A stretch of DNA of 17,264 nucleotides from Chloroflexota bacterium (lineage in GTDB: Bacteria; Chloroflexota; Anaerolineae; Fen-1058), in contig JACRBO010000298.1 of NCBI GenBank assembly GCA_016219235.1, forward strand, positions 1 through 17,264. The letters run 5' to 3'. The first letter of the stretch is position 1; every line of letters starts with the position of its first letter. The notes below the pieces were generated by a model that saw nothing but the letters and a program-made list of their open reading frames with translations, searched no databases and was not told where the DNA came from. A program made the translations under genes and the position numbers. Shown in pieces: positions 6,454 to 14,311 of this stretch.

Positions 6454-7321
6454 GCGATGTGCGTCAGCCAATGGAGGTATACCTATTCCTGCTCAACTTT
6501 TTCTCCAACTCGATCGCGCCGCGGCGACCTATCGGCCCGGCGACCTGATTCGCGGCAGCCTGCGCGTCGTGGCGAGTTCTGAACTGCGGACGCGCGGCAT
6601 TATGCTGCACGCCATTGGGGATGAAGTCACATCGCTTGGCCCCAACGTGGTGATGACCGAGCATACCCATCCGTTCAATCTGTCGTTCAGTCTGTGGTCG
6701 CCTGGCGCCGAACAGGATAAGCTGCCCGTGGGCGAGCACACCTTTCCGTTTGAGTTCGCGCTGCCCGCCAATTTGCCGCCCACGTTCAAAGGCGAACTCA
6801 CCACCATTGCCTACCGGCTGGAAGCGAAGATCAATCGCTTGCTGGCAACCGACCTGCACGCCGAACAGCAATTGATCGTGCGCGTGCCGCCGCCCGTCGA
6901 TGCGGACAAGCCCGTGCGCGCCTCGGTTAGCTCAACGACCGGCCTGACGCTGGAGTTGGAACTGAAAGCCAGCGGTTATTGTCCCGGCGATCACGTGGCA
7001 GGCACGCTGCACCTCATCGGCACGCCGCCCGCGATCAAGTCGGCCATCGTCGATGTCTATTCGCGCGAGAAAGGCGAAGCGCGCGAGTTTGCCGATCACG
7101 TGGAACATGTGCGCGTGCGCGCCGAGATCGATCCGGCGCAGTTCAGCGGGGGTGTTCCCTGCCCGATCGATCTGCCGCTGCCCGACGATGCCGATCCGTC
7201 TTTCGTCGCGCAGCACTCGTCCAAGACGCGCTACGTGCGCGCGCAGCTAACCCTGGCTGACGGTCATACCTTAACGACCGAAGCCATCATCCGCGTGGGC
7301 CAAAGAATCAATGACCAATGA
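6431..7321 (+). CDS. Arrestin-fold protein (start uncertain)
   Basis: The product reads as two beta-sandwich halves typical of the arrestin-like/Spo0M-like fold. The first half has LQLDRAAATYRPGDLIRGSLRV, then TRGIMLHAIGDE, then LPVGEHTFPFEFALPANLPPTF, then YRLEAKI. The second repeats the scheme (LELELKASGYCPGDHVAGTL, PIDLPLPDDADPSF, KTRYVRAQLTL). The paired 'Y.PGD.i.G.L' and 'lP…PsF…Y.l.A.l' patterns are the family signature. Bacterial members are mostly uncharacterised scaffold-like proteins, so no function is assigned. The only NTG start in frame is TTG at 6431, inside a repeat. GGAGG at 6473-6477 instead points to ATT at 6485, giving 278 residues. The C-terminal INDQ and the stop are repeat-encoded. 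Confidence 0.72.
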   Translation: MSACHLVTRCASANGGIPIPAQLFLQLDRAAATYRPGDLIRGSLRVVASSELRTRGIMLHAIGDEVTSLGPNVVMTEHTHPFNLSFSLWSPGAEQDKLPVGEHTFPFEFALPANLPPTFKGELTTIAYRLEAKINRLLATDLHAEQQLIVRVPPPVDADKPVRASVSSTTGLTLELELKASGYCPGDHVAGTLHLIGTPPAIKSAIVDVYSREKGEAREFADHVEHVRVRAEIDPAQFSGGVPCPIDLPLPDDADPSFVAQHSSKTRYVRAQLTLADGHTLTTEAIIRVGQRINDQ

Positions 7322-7385
7322 AAAATGACAAATTACAAATGCCGTAAACCCGTGTCCGTCATTGGTCATTGGTCATTGGTCATTG
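7309..7385. repeat. Heptad inverted repeat between the arrestin-like and DUF72 genes
   Basis: Four perfect GTCATTG heptads occupy 7358-7385. The left arm CAATGACCAATGA (7309-7321) is their perfect complement and contains the arrestin-like gene's stop codon. Degenerate AATGAC/AATTAC words continue to 7340. The DUF72 ATG follows 10 bases after the last heptad without a visible Shine-Dalgarno. Confidence 0.85.
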
Positions 7386-7395
7386 TTAATTGATC

Positions 7396-8139
7396 ATGGG
7401 CATTCTCTATCTCGGCACGCAAGGCTTTGCTTACAAAGACTGGGTGGGCAATTTCTACCCCACGCACTCGCCGCCGGCCGACTATTTAGGCCACTTCGTC
7501 GAGCACTTCCGCGCGGTGGAGCTGGACAGTACGGCACACGGCGTGCCACAGCCCGCCACCGTGCGCGCCTGGTATGACAACACTCCCCCCGATTTCGTCT
7601 TTGCCGCCAAGTTTCCGCGCCGCATTACGCACGACAAACAACTCAACGTGGATGATGCCCGCGCGTTTCTAGCCGCGATGCAGGGCCTGCGCGAAAAATG
7701 CGGCCCGCTCTTGCTGCAATTCCCGCCGGACTTCGCGCCGGATCGGGCCGCCGAGCTCGATCGGTTTTTGGCGGCGCTGCCGCAGGCGTTTCGATATGTA
7801 GTCGAGTTTCGGCATGCGGGCTGGAATCAATCGCACTGGGAGATGCTGATCCGCTATCGCGTAGCGCTGTGCCTGCACGATCTGCACTATCCGGCCAAGG
7901 CCGCGCCCATGACCACCAACTTCACGTATGTGCGCTGGCTGGGCAATCGCACGCAGTTGACCAAATTCAACCGCATCCAGATCGATCGCAGCAAAGAACA
8001 GGCGTGGTGGAGCGAGGTGCTGCGCGCGCAGCTAAGCAAAGGGCAGGATGTGTACGGCTTTGTCAACAACTGCTGGTCCGGCCACGCGCCGACCAGCGCG
8101 CAACAATTGCTCAAGTCAATTGTCGGGGGGAGCAAGTAA
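7396..8139 (+). CDS. DUF72 (YecE-like) family protein
   Basis: The 247-residue product matches the DUF72 TIM-barrel-like family: LYLGTQGFAYKDWVGNFYP (4-22), VELDSTAHGVPQPATVRAWY (41-60), FVFAAKFPRRITHD (67-80), then LLLQFPP, then YVVEFRHAGW, then the late YVRWLGNR and YGFVNNCWSGHAPTSAQQL. The usual 'E.NsTFY..P' appears as ELDSTAHGVP, and the usual 'YvRlHG' as YVRWLGN, both conservative variations. The family has no settled biochemical function. The ATG at 7396 gives the normal start just before the first strand; the in-frame TTG at 7390 adds two residues. The next gene begins six bases after the stop. Confidence 0.88.
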   Translation: MGILYLGTQGFAYKDWVGNFYPTHSPPADYLGHFVEHFRAVELDSTAHGVPQPATVRAWYDNTPPDFVFAAKFPRRITHDKQLNVDDARAFLAAMQGLREKCGPLLLQFPPDFAPDRAAELDRFLAALPQAFRYVVEFRHAGWNQSHWEMLIRYRVALCLHDLHYPAKAAPMTTNFTYVRWLGNRTQLTKFNRIQIDRSKEQAWWSEVLRAQLSKGQDVYGFVNNCWSGHAPTSAQQLLKSIVGGSK

Positions 8140-8145
8140 ACGATC

Positions 8146-9747
8146 ATGCATAAACACCGGTGGCTCATATTCATCGGCATTGTCAGCCTGGCACTGGCGG
8201 CCTGCGGCGCGCCGCAGACGCCGGCCGTGCCTGCAACCGTACCGGCCAGCGCGCAACAACCTTCTATTGCAACAACTGCGCCATTTGCTACGCCATTGGC
8301 CTCGCCGACACAGGCGGCCAGAATGCAGTCTGCCACACCAGCGGCCACGCCGACGAACGCAACATCAGCAATGTCCACGGCAACCGTGCCCGCAACAAGT
8401 GCGCCGCCGCCAACAAACGGCGCTGATCGCGACACGCCGGTTTTGATCTTCCCTGCCGCCGACGGCCTGATGTCGGTCCTGGCCGACGGCACGGGCCAAC
8501 GGCTGCTCAGCCCGGTCCAGCCGGAAGCCGCGCGCACGCTGGCGGAGGCGTTGTCACCGGCCGGCGACTGGCTCGCCTTCGTTAGCGGTGATGACACCAT
8601 GCTGCCCGATCAAAAGGACAGCGGCCCGCTGACGCTGAATCTACTCGACGTCTCGACCGGCCAGATCAAACCGATCACGCCGCTATTCTCAGCCGAACTG
8701 GAGCAGGCGATCAGGTCCGCGACCGCCACCGGCGATCGCAACGACGCGATTGAAGCCGCCATTGCCGTCGTCGATAACTCCGACACGCGGCAGTGGTCGC
8801 CTGATGGCCGCTACCTGGCCTTCATCGCCGCCATCGACGGCCCGTCGTCGGATGTGTACAGTTACGATCGAGAAACGGGGCAGATCAATCGGCTGACCGA
8901 CGGACCGCATCAGGCCGCGCAGCTGTTCTGGTCGCCCGACAGCCAGTGGATCGTGCACGAAGAAGTGGCCTCATTTGGCACGGGCGCGGGCTGGGACGTC
9001 AGGGCGGTGTGGGCGGCTGCGCCCGACGGCAACACGACGCGCAAGGTGTACGACGCGGGCGCCAGCGGCGATGAAGTCTTCGTGGACTGGGTCACGCCGG
9101 ACACATTCCTGGTTTATTCATGGACGGCGGTGGGCTGGCAAAATGCGCGACTGGTCAACCTGATGACGGGCGAAGCGCAGCGCGTCGGCCCGGATTTTCC
9201 GGTGCTGAGTCTGGCCTATGATCCGGCGACACAGGCGCAGCTGTACGCTGGCGATGATTTCTTTATGCAACAACGGGGGTTACGCGGCGGCCTGTATCTG
9301 GCTGCACCGAACGCCAGCGGTCAACCGCCGCGCTTCATTGCCGACGGCGACTGGTACACTGTGCGCTGGCTGCCGCAGTCGCAGTTGTTTTTTGCCGCAG
9401 GCAAAGCGGGCGCGCTGAGTGTGACGCGCGACGGGGTGGTGACGCGCTACGACACTGAACAGGCCATACCAATCGAGTCGCCCGACGGCGCGTGGCTGCT
9501 GGCGTGGCGCAACGGTGACGTTATCAACTCGACCGGTCTGCGCCTCTATACGCCCGACGGCACACTCGCGCGCACCATCACGCAAGACACGGTCTTATTC
9601 GCGACATGGTCGCCCGACTCGACCGGCGCGTTTTACGTGTCGGCGGGCGCGCTGCGCTACGTGTCGATCCCGGACGGCGAGCCACAGGTAATCGTGGAGA
9701 AGTTGATCACCGCCGAACCGGCGGGCTATGTCTGGGTGCGACCATAA
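8146..9747 (+). CDS. Secreted lipoprotein with TolB/PD40-type beta-propeller
   Basis: The 533-residue product begins with a lipoprotein signal peptide (MHKHRWLIFIGIVSLALAAC, lipobox LAAC with Cys20). A Pro/Thr/Ala-rich linker (about 21-95) holds it off the membrane. The rest is a propeller of WD40-like/PD40 blades. SPAGDWLAFVSG (about 136), WSPDGRYLAFIAA (about 217), FWSPDSQWIVHEE (261), SPDGAWLLAW and ATWSPDSTGAFYV (486) are the recurring 'SPDg.wiaf' strands, with 'TGQI..lT' turns between them. TolB-type propellers usually bind proteins or peptidoglycan-associated partners; the ligand here is unknown. No Shine-Dalgarno is close to the start, which follows the DUF72 stop by six bases and may depend on translational coupling. 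The linker is of the same kind as in the minus-strand lipoproteins but lacks their two-Cys module. Confidence 0.88.
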   Translation: MHKHRWLIFIGIVSLALAACGAPQTPAVPATVPASAQQPSIATTAPFATPLASPTQAARMQSATPAATPTNATSAMSTATVPATSAPPPTNGADRDTPVLIFPAADGLMSVLADGTGQRLLSPVQPEAARTLAEALSPAGDWLAFVSGDDTMLPDQKDSGPLTLNLLDVSTGQIKPITPLFSAELEQAIRSATATGDRNDAIEAAIAVVDNSDTRQWSPDGRYLAFIAAIDGPSSDVYSYDRETGQINRLTDGPHQAAQLFWSPDSQWIVHEEVASFGTGAGWDVRAVWAAAPDGNTTRKVYDAGASGDEVFVDWVTPDTFLVYSWTAVGWQNARLVNLMTGEAQRVGPDFPVLSLAYDPATQAQLYAGDDFFMQQRGLRGGLYLAAPNASGQPPRFIADGDWYTVRWLPQSQLFFAAGKAGALSVTRDGVVTRYDTEQAIPIESPDGAWLLAWRNGDVINSTGLRLYTPDGTLARTITQDTVLFATWSPDSTGAFYVSAGALRYVSIPDGEPQVIVEKLITAEPAGYVWVRP

Positions 9748-9752
9748 ACACA

Positions 9753-9783
9753 GGCCTCGCAGATCACTAAGACCTGCGAGGCC
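9753..9783. terminator. Bidirectional hairpin between convergent genes
   Basis: GGCCTCGCAG (9753-9762) pairs perfectly over 10 bp with 9774-9783 across an 11-nt loop. It lies six bases after the propeller lipoprotein stop and 26 bases beyond the TPR gene end, so it can serve both converging transcripts. There is no long T tract on either side. The arm GACCTGCGAGG resembles the GACCTCGGAGG palindrome found after asd, so it may be a dispersed repeat used as terminator. Confidence 0.6.
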
Positions 9784-9809
9784 AATCGTTCTGGACACTC
9801 CATTCGCGC

Positions 9810-10298
9810 TCAATTCAGCCGCGCGATCAGCAGCTTGAGCGCTTCCTTTGCCACTCGATACCCCGGTTCGATATTGATCGCCGCGCGATAACAGCGCAGC
9901 GCTTCGCGCCACGGGCCGATCGTTTCGTAGACGCGCCCCAGGTTCAGCCACGGAAAATGCGGCGATTCATACCGCGGCGACTGCGTGGCCCGTTCCAGCC
10001 ACTCGATGGCCTCGCGCTGGCGGCCCTGCTCGACCAGGTAAGCGCCGATGTCGTTGTAAGGATTGCCAAACGCGGGATCGATCTCGATGGCCTTCAGGCA
10101 CTCCGTAATCGCGTCTTCGTAGCGGTTGAGAAACGAGTAGCACCAGCCCAGAAACGTGTGCGCTTCAGCCGTCGAATAGATTTCGATACTGGCCTGATAC
10201 AGCGCAATCGCGTCGGCCAATTCGCCGTTGAGTTGCTGCGAATATGCTTCGCGCCACAATTCCTCGGCGCGGGCGCGGGCAGAAACAAAATCATCCAT
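9810..10298 (-). CDS. Tetratricopeptide repeat protein
   Basis: The 162-residue cytoplasmic-looking product has no signal peptide and consists almost wholly of TPR units. Approximate repeats are 11-44 (AEELWREAYSQQLNGELADAI…), 45-78 (AEAHTFLGWCYSFLNRYEDAI…AIEIDPAF), 79-112 (GNPYNDIGAYLVEQGRQREAI…) and 115-148 (FPWLNLGRVYETIGPWREAL…AINIEPGY). TPRs form helical protein-binding surfaces; the partner is not evident. The ATG at 10298 is chosen because GAGGG lies seven bases upstream; an in-frame start 27 bases earlier precedes that site. It is the last gene of a minus-strand run that starts with the three lipoproteins, 64 bases after the nearest one, and may be coexpressed with them. Confidence 0.9.
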   Translation of the reverse strand: MDDFVSARARAEELWREAYSQQLNGELADAIALYQASIEIYSTAEAHTFLGWCYSFLNRYEDAITECLKAIEIDPAFGNPYNDIGAYLVEQGRQREAIEWLERATQSPRYESPHFPWLNLGRVYETIGPWREALRCYRAAINIEPGYRVAKEALKLLIARLN

Positions 10299-10362
10299 GC
10301 TGCATCCCTCAAACAAGCAGAGCAAACTCGATCACAATACACCCGTCATTGCCCTCACCGCA

Positions 10363-11514
10363 TCAGTTGCTCAAGAGTTGGAGCGCCTGGGACAACAGTT
10401 CGTGAGCGGTCGAGGCGGCGTATCTCAAATCAGAAATCATCCCCGACGTAACTGCACCCTCTTGTCGTCCGCACGTCTCATAAATCGGGCGCGCAATGTC
10501 TAGCATAGTGGAGATTGCTTTGAGATATTTGCCATATGCCAACTGGACATTACCAGATTTCGCGCCAACATCAAAAGTTGGTGCAATCCCAATTCGATCG
10601 TAGGTCGTCCGATATTCGTCACACGGAAACGACTTCACATCCATCGGGAACGGCCATGATGCGGGTGTCGCAGTTATATTCTTGACGGGACGCTTTCTGA
10701 GTTCACCCAGGACATCTGAATTATACATGACTTGCTGAACCGCGCTCAGCAGCGGCCCGTGTTGTGAGGTTTCGGAGGATGCATCAACCTCATAACGGAC
10801 AAATTCCCAGGCCCGCGCCAGTTGATTGGCTGCATCGCCAGCAGGCGGAAAGATGGTGTTCAACTGGTTTCTACCGATCGTGCCCGAGCCACTTTGACCG
10901 CACGTACGCAGCTTTTCACCCAGACTACTCAACTGATCGATCGCCCCGCGATACAAAGTATAGGCTTGTTGCACATTTGGCGGCTGGCCGGTCATGTCAT
11001 AAGGCGGCGCAGCGACAAGACTATTATAAGTTTGAATCATAGGTGGACATAGATCGGCGTGTCCATCCATAAGTTGATTGAGCTGCCTATTAAGCGCCTG
11101 GGCCGCATCCAAAGCCTGCTGAATTGATTTCTGTACAGTGGATGGTTGCGACGAGACGCCGCTGCCCGAACTCACTACCGGGGCTTTGGTAGCGGTCGGT
11201 TTAGGCGTAACGATCTTCGTGGGGGCAAGTTTCGGCGTATTGGTCGGTTGCGGGGTGGCCGTCGGCGCGGGCGTCGCGGTAGCGGTCGGCGGCACAGGCG
11301 TGGCCGTGGGCGGCACCGGTGTGCTGGTGGCCGTCGGTTCCAGCGTCGCCGTCGGCGGTACAGGCACGGTGGTATGTTCGAGCGTTACTGTCGGCAGAGT
11401 TGATGTTGGAGACAATGGCTCTGTCGAAACAACACCGGGCGCTGGAGAGCTGCAAGCCGACAGTGTAACCACAATGAGCAGGATTCCACATAGATGTCGC
11501 AATCGTGTCAACAT
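10363..11514 (-). CDS. Lipoprotein with Pro/Thr linker and two copies of the two-Cys helical module
   Basis: The family is not one I recognise by name. The 383-residue product has a signal peptide with lipobox LSAC (Cys21) and a long VPPTATPVPPTATATP-type linker (about 34-112). Two helix-rich modules follow. Module 1 (about 125-240) has Cys156 and Cys205, with Tyr163, PPYDM (170-174) and AYTLYRGAI (184-192). Module 2 (about 250-383) has Cys298 and Cys348, with Tyr305, PTFDV (312-316) and AYGKYLKAI (326-334). Each pair of cysteines probably forms a disulfide outside the membrane. AGGAG lies six bases upstream of the ATG. It is the third and last of three tandem relatives, 78 bases after its neighbour. 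Its linker DNA is about 93% identical to that of the first one. Role unknown. Confidence 0.88.
   Translation of the reverse strand: MLTRLRHLCGILLIVVTLSACSSPAPGVVSTEPLSPTSTLPTVTLEHTTVPVPPTATLEPTATSTPVPPTATPVPPTATATPAPTATPQPTNTPKLAPTKIVTPKPTATKAPVVSSGSGVSSQPSTVQKSIQQALDAAQALNRQLNQLMDGHADLCPPMIQTYNSLVAAPPYDMTGQPPNVQQAYTLYRGAIDQLSSLGEKLRTCGQSGSGTIGRNQLNTIFPPAGDAANQLARAWEFVRYEVDASSETSQHGPLLSAVQQVMYNSDVLGELRKRPVKNITATPASWPFPMDVKSFPCDEYRTTYDRIGIAPTFDVGAKSGNVQLAYGKYLKAISTMLDIARPIYETCGRQEGAVTSGMISDLRYAASTAHELLSQALQLLSN
11168..11358 (-). repeat. Pro/Thr linker repeat, copy shared with 13961-14151
   Basis: These 191 bases align without a gap to 13961-14151 with about 13 differences. The stretch 11293-11358 is identical to 14086-14151 (66 bases). 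Internally it is made of short GTCGCCGT/GGCGGCAC words that encode PTATxxPP repeats. Confidence 0.8.
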
Positions 11515-11592
11515 AGTTGCTCCTGATTGAAATCGGTGCTGCTGCTTTGAACTCCATCCTCAACACCAACCGGTCCGTCTGTGTGACCGTCT

Positions 11593-13113
11593 TTATTGTC
11601 CCAGCGCAGCCAGGGCCTGCGTCAACCAGCTGCCCGCCGTATTGACGGCCTGCCGGGCTTCGTTGAAGTCCAGCGAACCGATGTTGCCGCCGCCCGATAA
11701 ACAGATGTTGGCGATCTGCGTGACCTTGCTGCCCGCGATGAAATCGACCGCCTGCCGGTACTGGGCGTAAGCGCCCTGCTGACTGGCCGGTACGTCATAC
11801 GTCGGCGCATTGACGACCGCCCGATAGCTCTCCATAAACGCCACGCAACTCTCAGAGCCGCCGCCGTGATACAAGCGATCCATGGCCCCGCCGATGGCCT
11901 CGACCGCATTGCGCGTCCGCTGGATGGTGTCAGCCAGCGGCGCGGCGGCGGGCGCTTTGGTGGCGACGGGCTTGGGTGTAGCGCCCGGTACGAGTGTGGC
12001 CGGGGGTAAGTTCGTCGGCGTCGCCACGATTTCGATTTCGCCCGTGGGCAGCTTTATCTCCACGTTATCAAACGTGGTCAGCATGCCACCCTGGCTGCCG
12101 GTACCGGCTGCAAAAGCGATGGGGCCGCGTTTGAACTGGCTGTCTTTGATCGTCGCGACTTGCACATCGTTGATGTAGAACGCAAAGTCGGGGCCGTGCG
12201 CGATCAAGCGCAGCCGGTTGACCTCGTTGCGCGGTTTCAGCGCCGCACTGCGTTTGGCGGCCACCAACGGCTTAAATTCGTTGGCCGTGCCGGTCAGTAT
12301 GCTGAAGGTGCCGTTATTGAACACGTTGAAGAAGTAACTGCCGCTGGCGCCGGAGCGCGCTACGATGCTGTAAAAAGTGCCGCTGCCGCCGGTGGCCTGG
12401 CGCGCATCAACGGTCAGATCAAAATCCTCGAAGTCCACGTTCAGTGCAGACAGGGCCAGGGATTCCGGTGCGTCCACACTTAACCGCAGTTGCCCGCCGA
12501 TCACTTTGGAAGTTGAACCGGTCAGATTGTATTCGGCCCAATGCAGTTCATTATCGGCAAAGTTCTCTTTCACCAACTGCGCGCCGGGCTGTCCCCGGGT
12601 AGCGCTGATCTGGAATTCGCCGGTCAGCTTCTTGCCGGCCAGGCGCACCGTAATCACGTACCGCCCAGGAATCAGCAGGCGCGCATCTTCGAGCAGCGGC
12701 CAGATATAGGTACCGGCTTCACCCGCCGTCCAGTCTTCAGTCTTATCAAAGAGCGAAGATTCGCCGCGCTTCAACTCGACTTCCAGGCTCATGCTTGCCG
12801 GGATGCCGACGTAGTCAAATGCGGCATACATCGCCGTCGCGCCAGCCTCAAAGATAGTGCCGCCTGTCTTGGCATCTTGCATGGTTTCGTCAGGGGCGAA
12901 CATCAGATGTGAAATAGCCGGATCGGGTACGGGCGTACTGGTCGCTGTCGGCTCCGGCGTCGCCGTGGGCGGTACGGGTGTAGCCGTCGGCTCCATCGTC
13001 GCCGTCGGCGGAATCAGCGTCGGCTCGGGCGCGGATGTGGCGGTGGCACAGGCCGCCGCGAATAGACTCAGCATTGAACCCACGGTTATTAGCTTGCCCA
13101 ACGTTTTCAACAT
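11593..13113 (-). CDS. Mosaic lipoprotein: Ig-like domain, LamG/DUF1080-like domain and one two-Cys helical module
   Basis: The 506-residue product has a lipoprotein signal ending AAAC (Cys22) and a short EPTATPVPPTATPEPTATST linker (about 29-64). A beta-sandwich Ig-like region follows (about 66-172, from ISHLMFAPDE to GEFQIS). Next is a jelly-roll of the concanavalin/LamG or DUF1080 type (about 180-353). The latter shows ENFADNELHW, GGQLRLSVDAPE, FDLTVDARQ, NRLRLIAHGPDFAFYINDVQ and FDNVEI. A second linker (364-392) leads to one helical module (about 395-506) with Cys423 and Cys471, PTYDV (437-441) and AYAQYRQAV (449-457). The LamG-like fold often binds carbohydrate, but no catalytic residues can be pointed out. 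GGAGG lies seven bases before the ATG. It sits between two related genes, with 78-base gaps on both sides. Confidence 0.87.
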   Translation of the reverse strand: MLKTLGKLITVGSMLSLFAAACATATSAPEPTLIPPTATMEPTATPVPPTATPEPTATSTPVPDPAISHLMFAPDETMQDAKTGGTIFEAGATAMYAAFDYVGIPASMSLEVELKRGESSLFDKTEDWTAGEAGTYIWPLLEDARLLIPGRYVITVRLAGKKLTGEFQISATRGQPGAQLVKENFADNELHWAEYNLTGSTSKVIGGQLRLSVDAPESLALSALNVDFEDFDLTVDARQATGGSGTFYSIVARSGASGSYFFNVFNNGTFSILTGTANEFKPLVAAKRSAALKPRNEVNRLRLIAHGPDFAFYINDVQVATIKDSQFKRGPIAFAAGTGSQGGMLTTFDNVEIKLPTGEIEIVATPTNLPPATLVPGATPKPVATKAPAAAPLADTIQRTRNAVEAIGGAMDRLYHGGGSESCVAFMESYRAVVNAPTYDVPASQQGAYAQYRQAVDFIAGSKVTQIANICLSGGGNIGSLDFNEARQAVNTAGSWLTQALAALGQ

Positions 13114-13132
13114 TCTCTGCCTCCATAGCAGT

Positions 13133-13152
13133 GACCCGGCGGGTCGTAGAAT
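13133..13152. promoter_or_regulatory. 20-nt leader element shared with the neighbouring paralogue
   Basis: GACCCGGCGGGTCGTAGAAT differs at two positions from 14312-14331. It begins 19 bases upstream of the middle lipoprotein's start codon. GACCC and GGGTC can form a small hairpin. It is either an operator/leader element or a remnant of gene duplication. Confidence 0.4.
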
Positions 13153-13180
13153 AATCGGCCTTGCATCAGAGCTACGTCAA
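13151..13180 (-). promoter_or_regulatory. Possible promoter of the middle lipoprotein gene
   Basis: On the minus strand TTGACG (13175-13180) is followed after 18 bases by GATTAT (13151-13156), matching -35 and -10 consensus at 5/6 and 4/6. A start point near 13144 would give a short leader with the GGAGG site. Chance matches of this strength are common. Confidence 0.3.
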
Positions 13181-13191
13181 GACGCTTGTAA

Positions 13192-14292
13192 TCACTGTCC
13201 TAACAAGTCCTGGGCGCTTTTGAGTGAATCGATGATATTCTTTAGATCGGTCCGGATATATGCCATCGGGTTCGTGTTCAACTCATAAGCCTGGTTAGCA
13301 CACATACCGGCCACGCCGCCGACCTTCAAGCTATACGTCTCAAGTGCTTGCCGGTAGGTCTGGTAGGCAGCCACCACGTTCGGAGGCTGGCCGGTGACAT
13401 CGATTTCTTGCGGCTGAATTGTGGCGTGATAGCTCCGCAGCTCGGCACAGTCAGGATCGATTCCGCGTAGCGGCGATACCCAGTGGCCGCCTAAATGTTT
13501 GTCAAATACGCCCGCGATTCCTTCCAGAGAAGCCCGTAACTGGACAATAGCGGCCGGTACGGGCGATAAAGTGGTCAGGATAGCCGCGTTTTCGAAACGT
13601 TTCACCGCTTGCCCTAGTAAGCCGAGCGACTTGTCGATAATTAGGCGAGTTTCTCCCCACTCCAACCCGCCAATTGGACCGCCGCCTTTGCCGCAGTCTA
13701 GAAAGGTCGCCGAGCGCAGATTGAGCGTATTGATCGCGCTTCGATACAAATCGTAGGCTTGCTGCACTGACGCCGGCTCACCCGACACGTCATAGACCGG
13801 GGCCTGGCTCACGCTTTGATATTTCGCCAACAGCGGCGCGCATAATTCCACCCCGCCGGTTTTCATTTGATCCAGCAGGCTGAGCATGACCTGCACGGTA
13901 TCAAACGTCTGCTTGACCGATTTCTGCACCGAGGACGGCTGCGCTGAAACACCGCCCCCCGAACTGACTGCCGGAGCCTTGGTCAAGGTCGGCTTAGGCG
14001 TAACGATCTTCGTGGGGGCAGGTTTCGGCGTATTGGTCGGCTGCGGGGTAGCCGTCGACGCGGGCGTCGCGGTAGCGGTCGGCGTCACAGGCGTGGCCGT
14101 GGGCGGCACCGGTGTGCTGGTGGCCGTCGGTTCCAGCGTCGCCGTCGGCGGAACCGCAGTGGCTGTTGGCTCAATCGTCGCCGTCGGTGGTACGGGCGTC
14201 GGCTCGGGTGCAGGGGCCGCGGCGGTGCAAGCCGCTGCCAACAGGCTCACGATCAACCCCAATATTATCAACCTACCTGACAGTCTTGACAT
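13192..14292 (-). CDS. Lipoprotein with Pro/Thr linker and two copies of the two-Cys helical module
   Basis: First of the tandem trio in transcription order, 366 residues; the family is not one I know by name. It has a signal peptide ending LLAAAC and a long PTAT-type linker to about residue 105. The two modules, numbered from the upstream Met at 14295, are as follows. Module 1 has Cys152 and Cys201, with Tyr159, PVYDV (166-170) and AYDLYRSAI (180-188). Module 2 has Cys283 and Cys332, with Tyr289, EIDVTGQPPN (297-306) and AYQTYRQAL (310-318). Two adjacent ATG codons exist. I take the second (14292) because AGGAG is then seven bases away, and because its distance to the shared leader element then equals that of the next gene (19 bases). 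The C-terminal part is helix-rich with no transmembrane segment. Function unknown. Confidence 0.87.
   Translation of the reverse strand: MSRLSGRLIILGLIVSLLAAACTAAAPAPEPTPVPPTATIEPTATAVPPTATLEPTATSTPVPPTATPVTPTATATPASTATPQPTNTPKPAPTKIVTPKPTLTKAPAVSSGGGVSAQPSSVQKSVKQTFDTVQVMLSLLDQMKTGGVELCAPLLAKYQSVSQAPVYDVSGEPASVQQAYDLYRSAINTLNLRSATFLDCGKGGGPIGGLEWGETRLIIDKSLGLLGQAVKRFENAAILTTLSPVPAAIVQLRASLEGIAGVFDKHLGGHWVSPLRGIDPDCAELRSYHATIQPQEIDVTGQPPNVVAAYQTYRQALETYSLKVGGVAGMCANQAYELNTNPMAYIRTDLKNIIDSLKSAQDLLGQ
13961..14151 (-). repeat. Pro/Thr linker repeat, copy shared with 11168-11358
   Basis: Ungapped partner of the linker in the third lipoprotein, about 93% identical. Identity is highest in the first-translated half and falls off quickly on both sides, where only protein-level similarity remains. 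Confidence 0.8.
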
Positions 14293-14311
14293 CATCTATC
14301 TCCTAGAAAAC

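Noticed and set aside
6471..6548. Short separate gene starting MEVYLFLL
   Set aside because: It ends after 25 codons inside the arrestin-like gene, has no Shine-Dalgarno before its ATG, and is better explained as an out-of-frame ATG overlapping the ribosome site.
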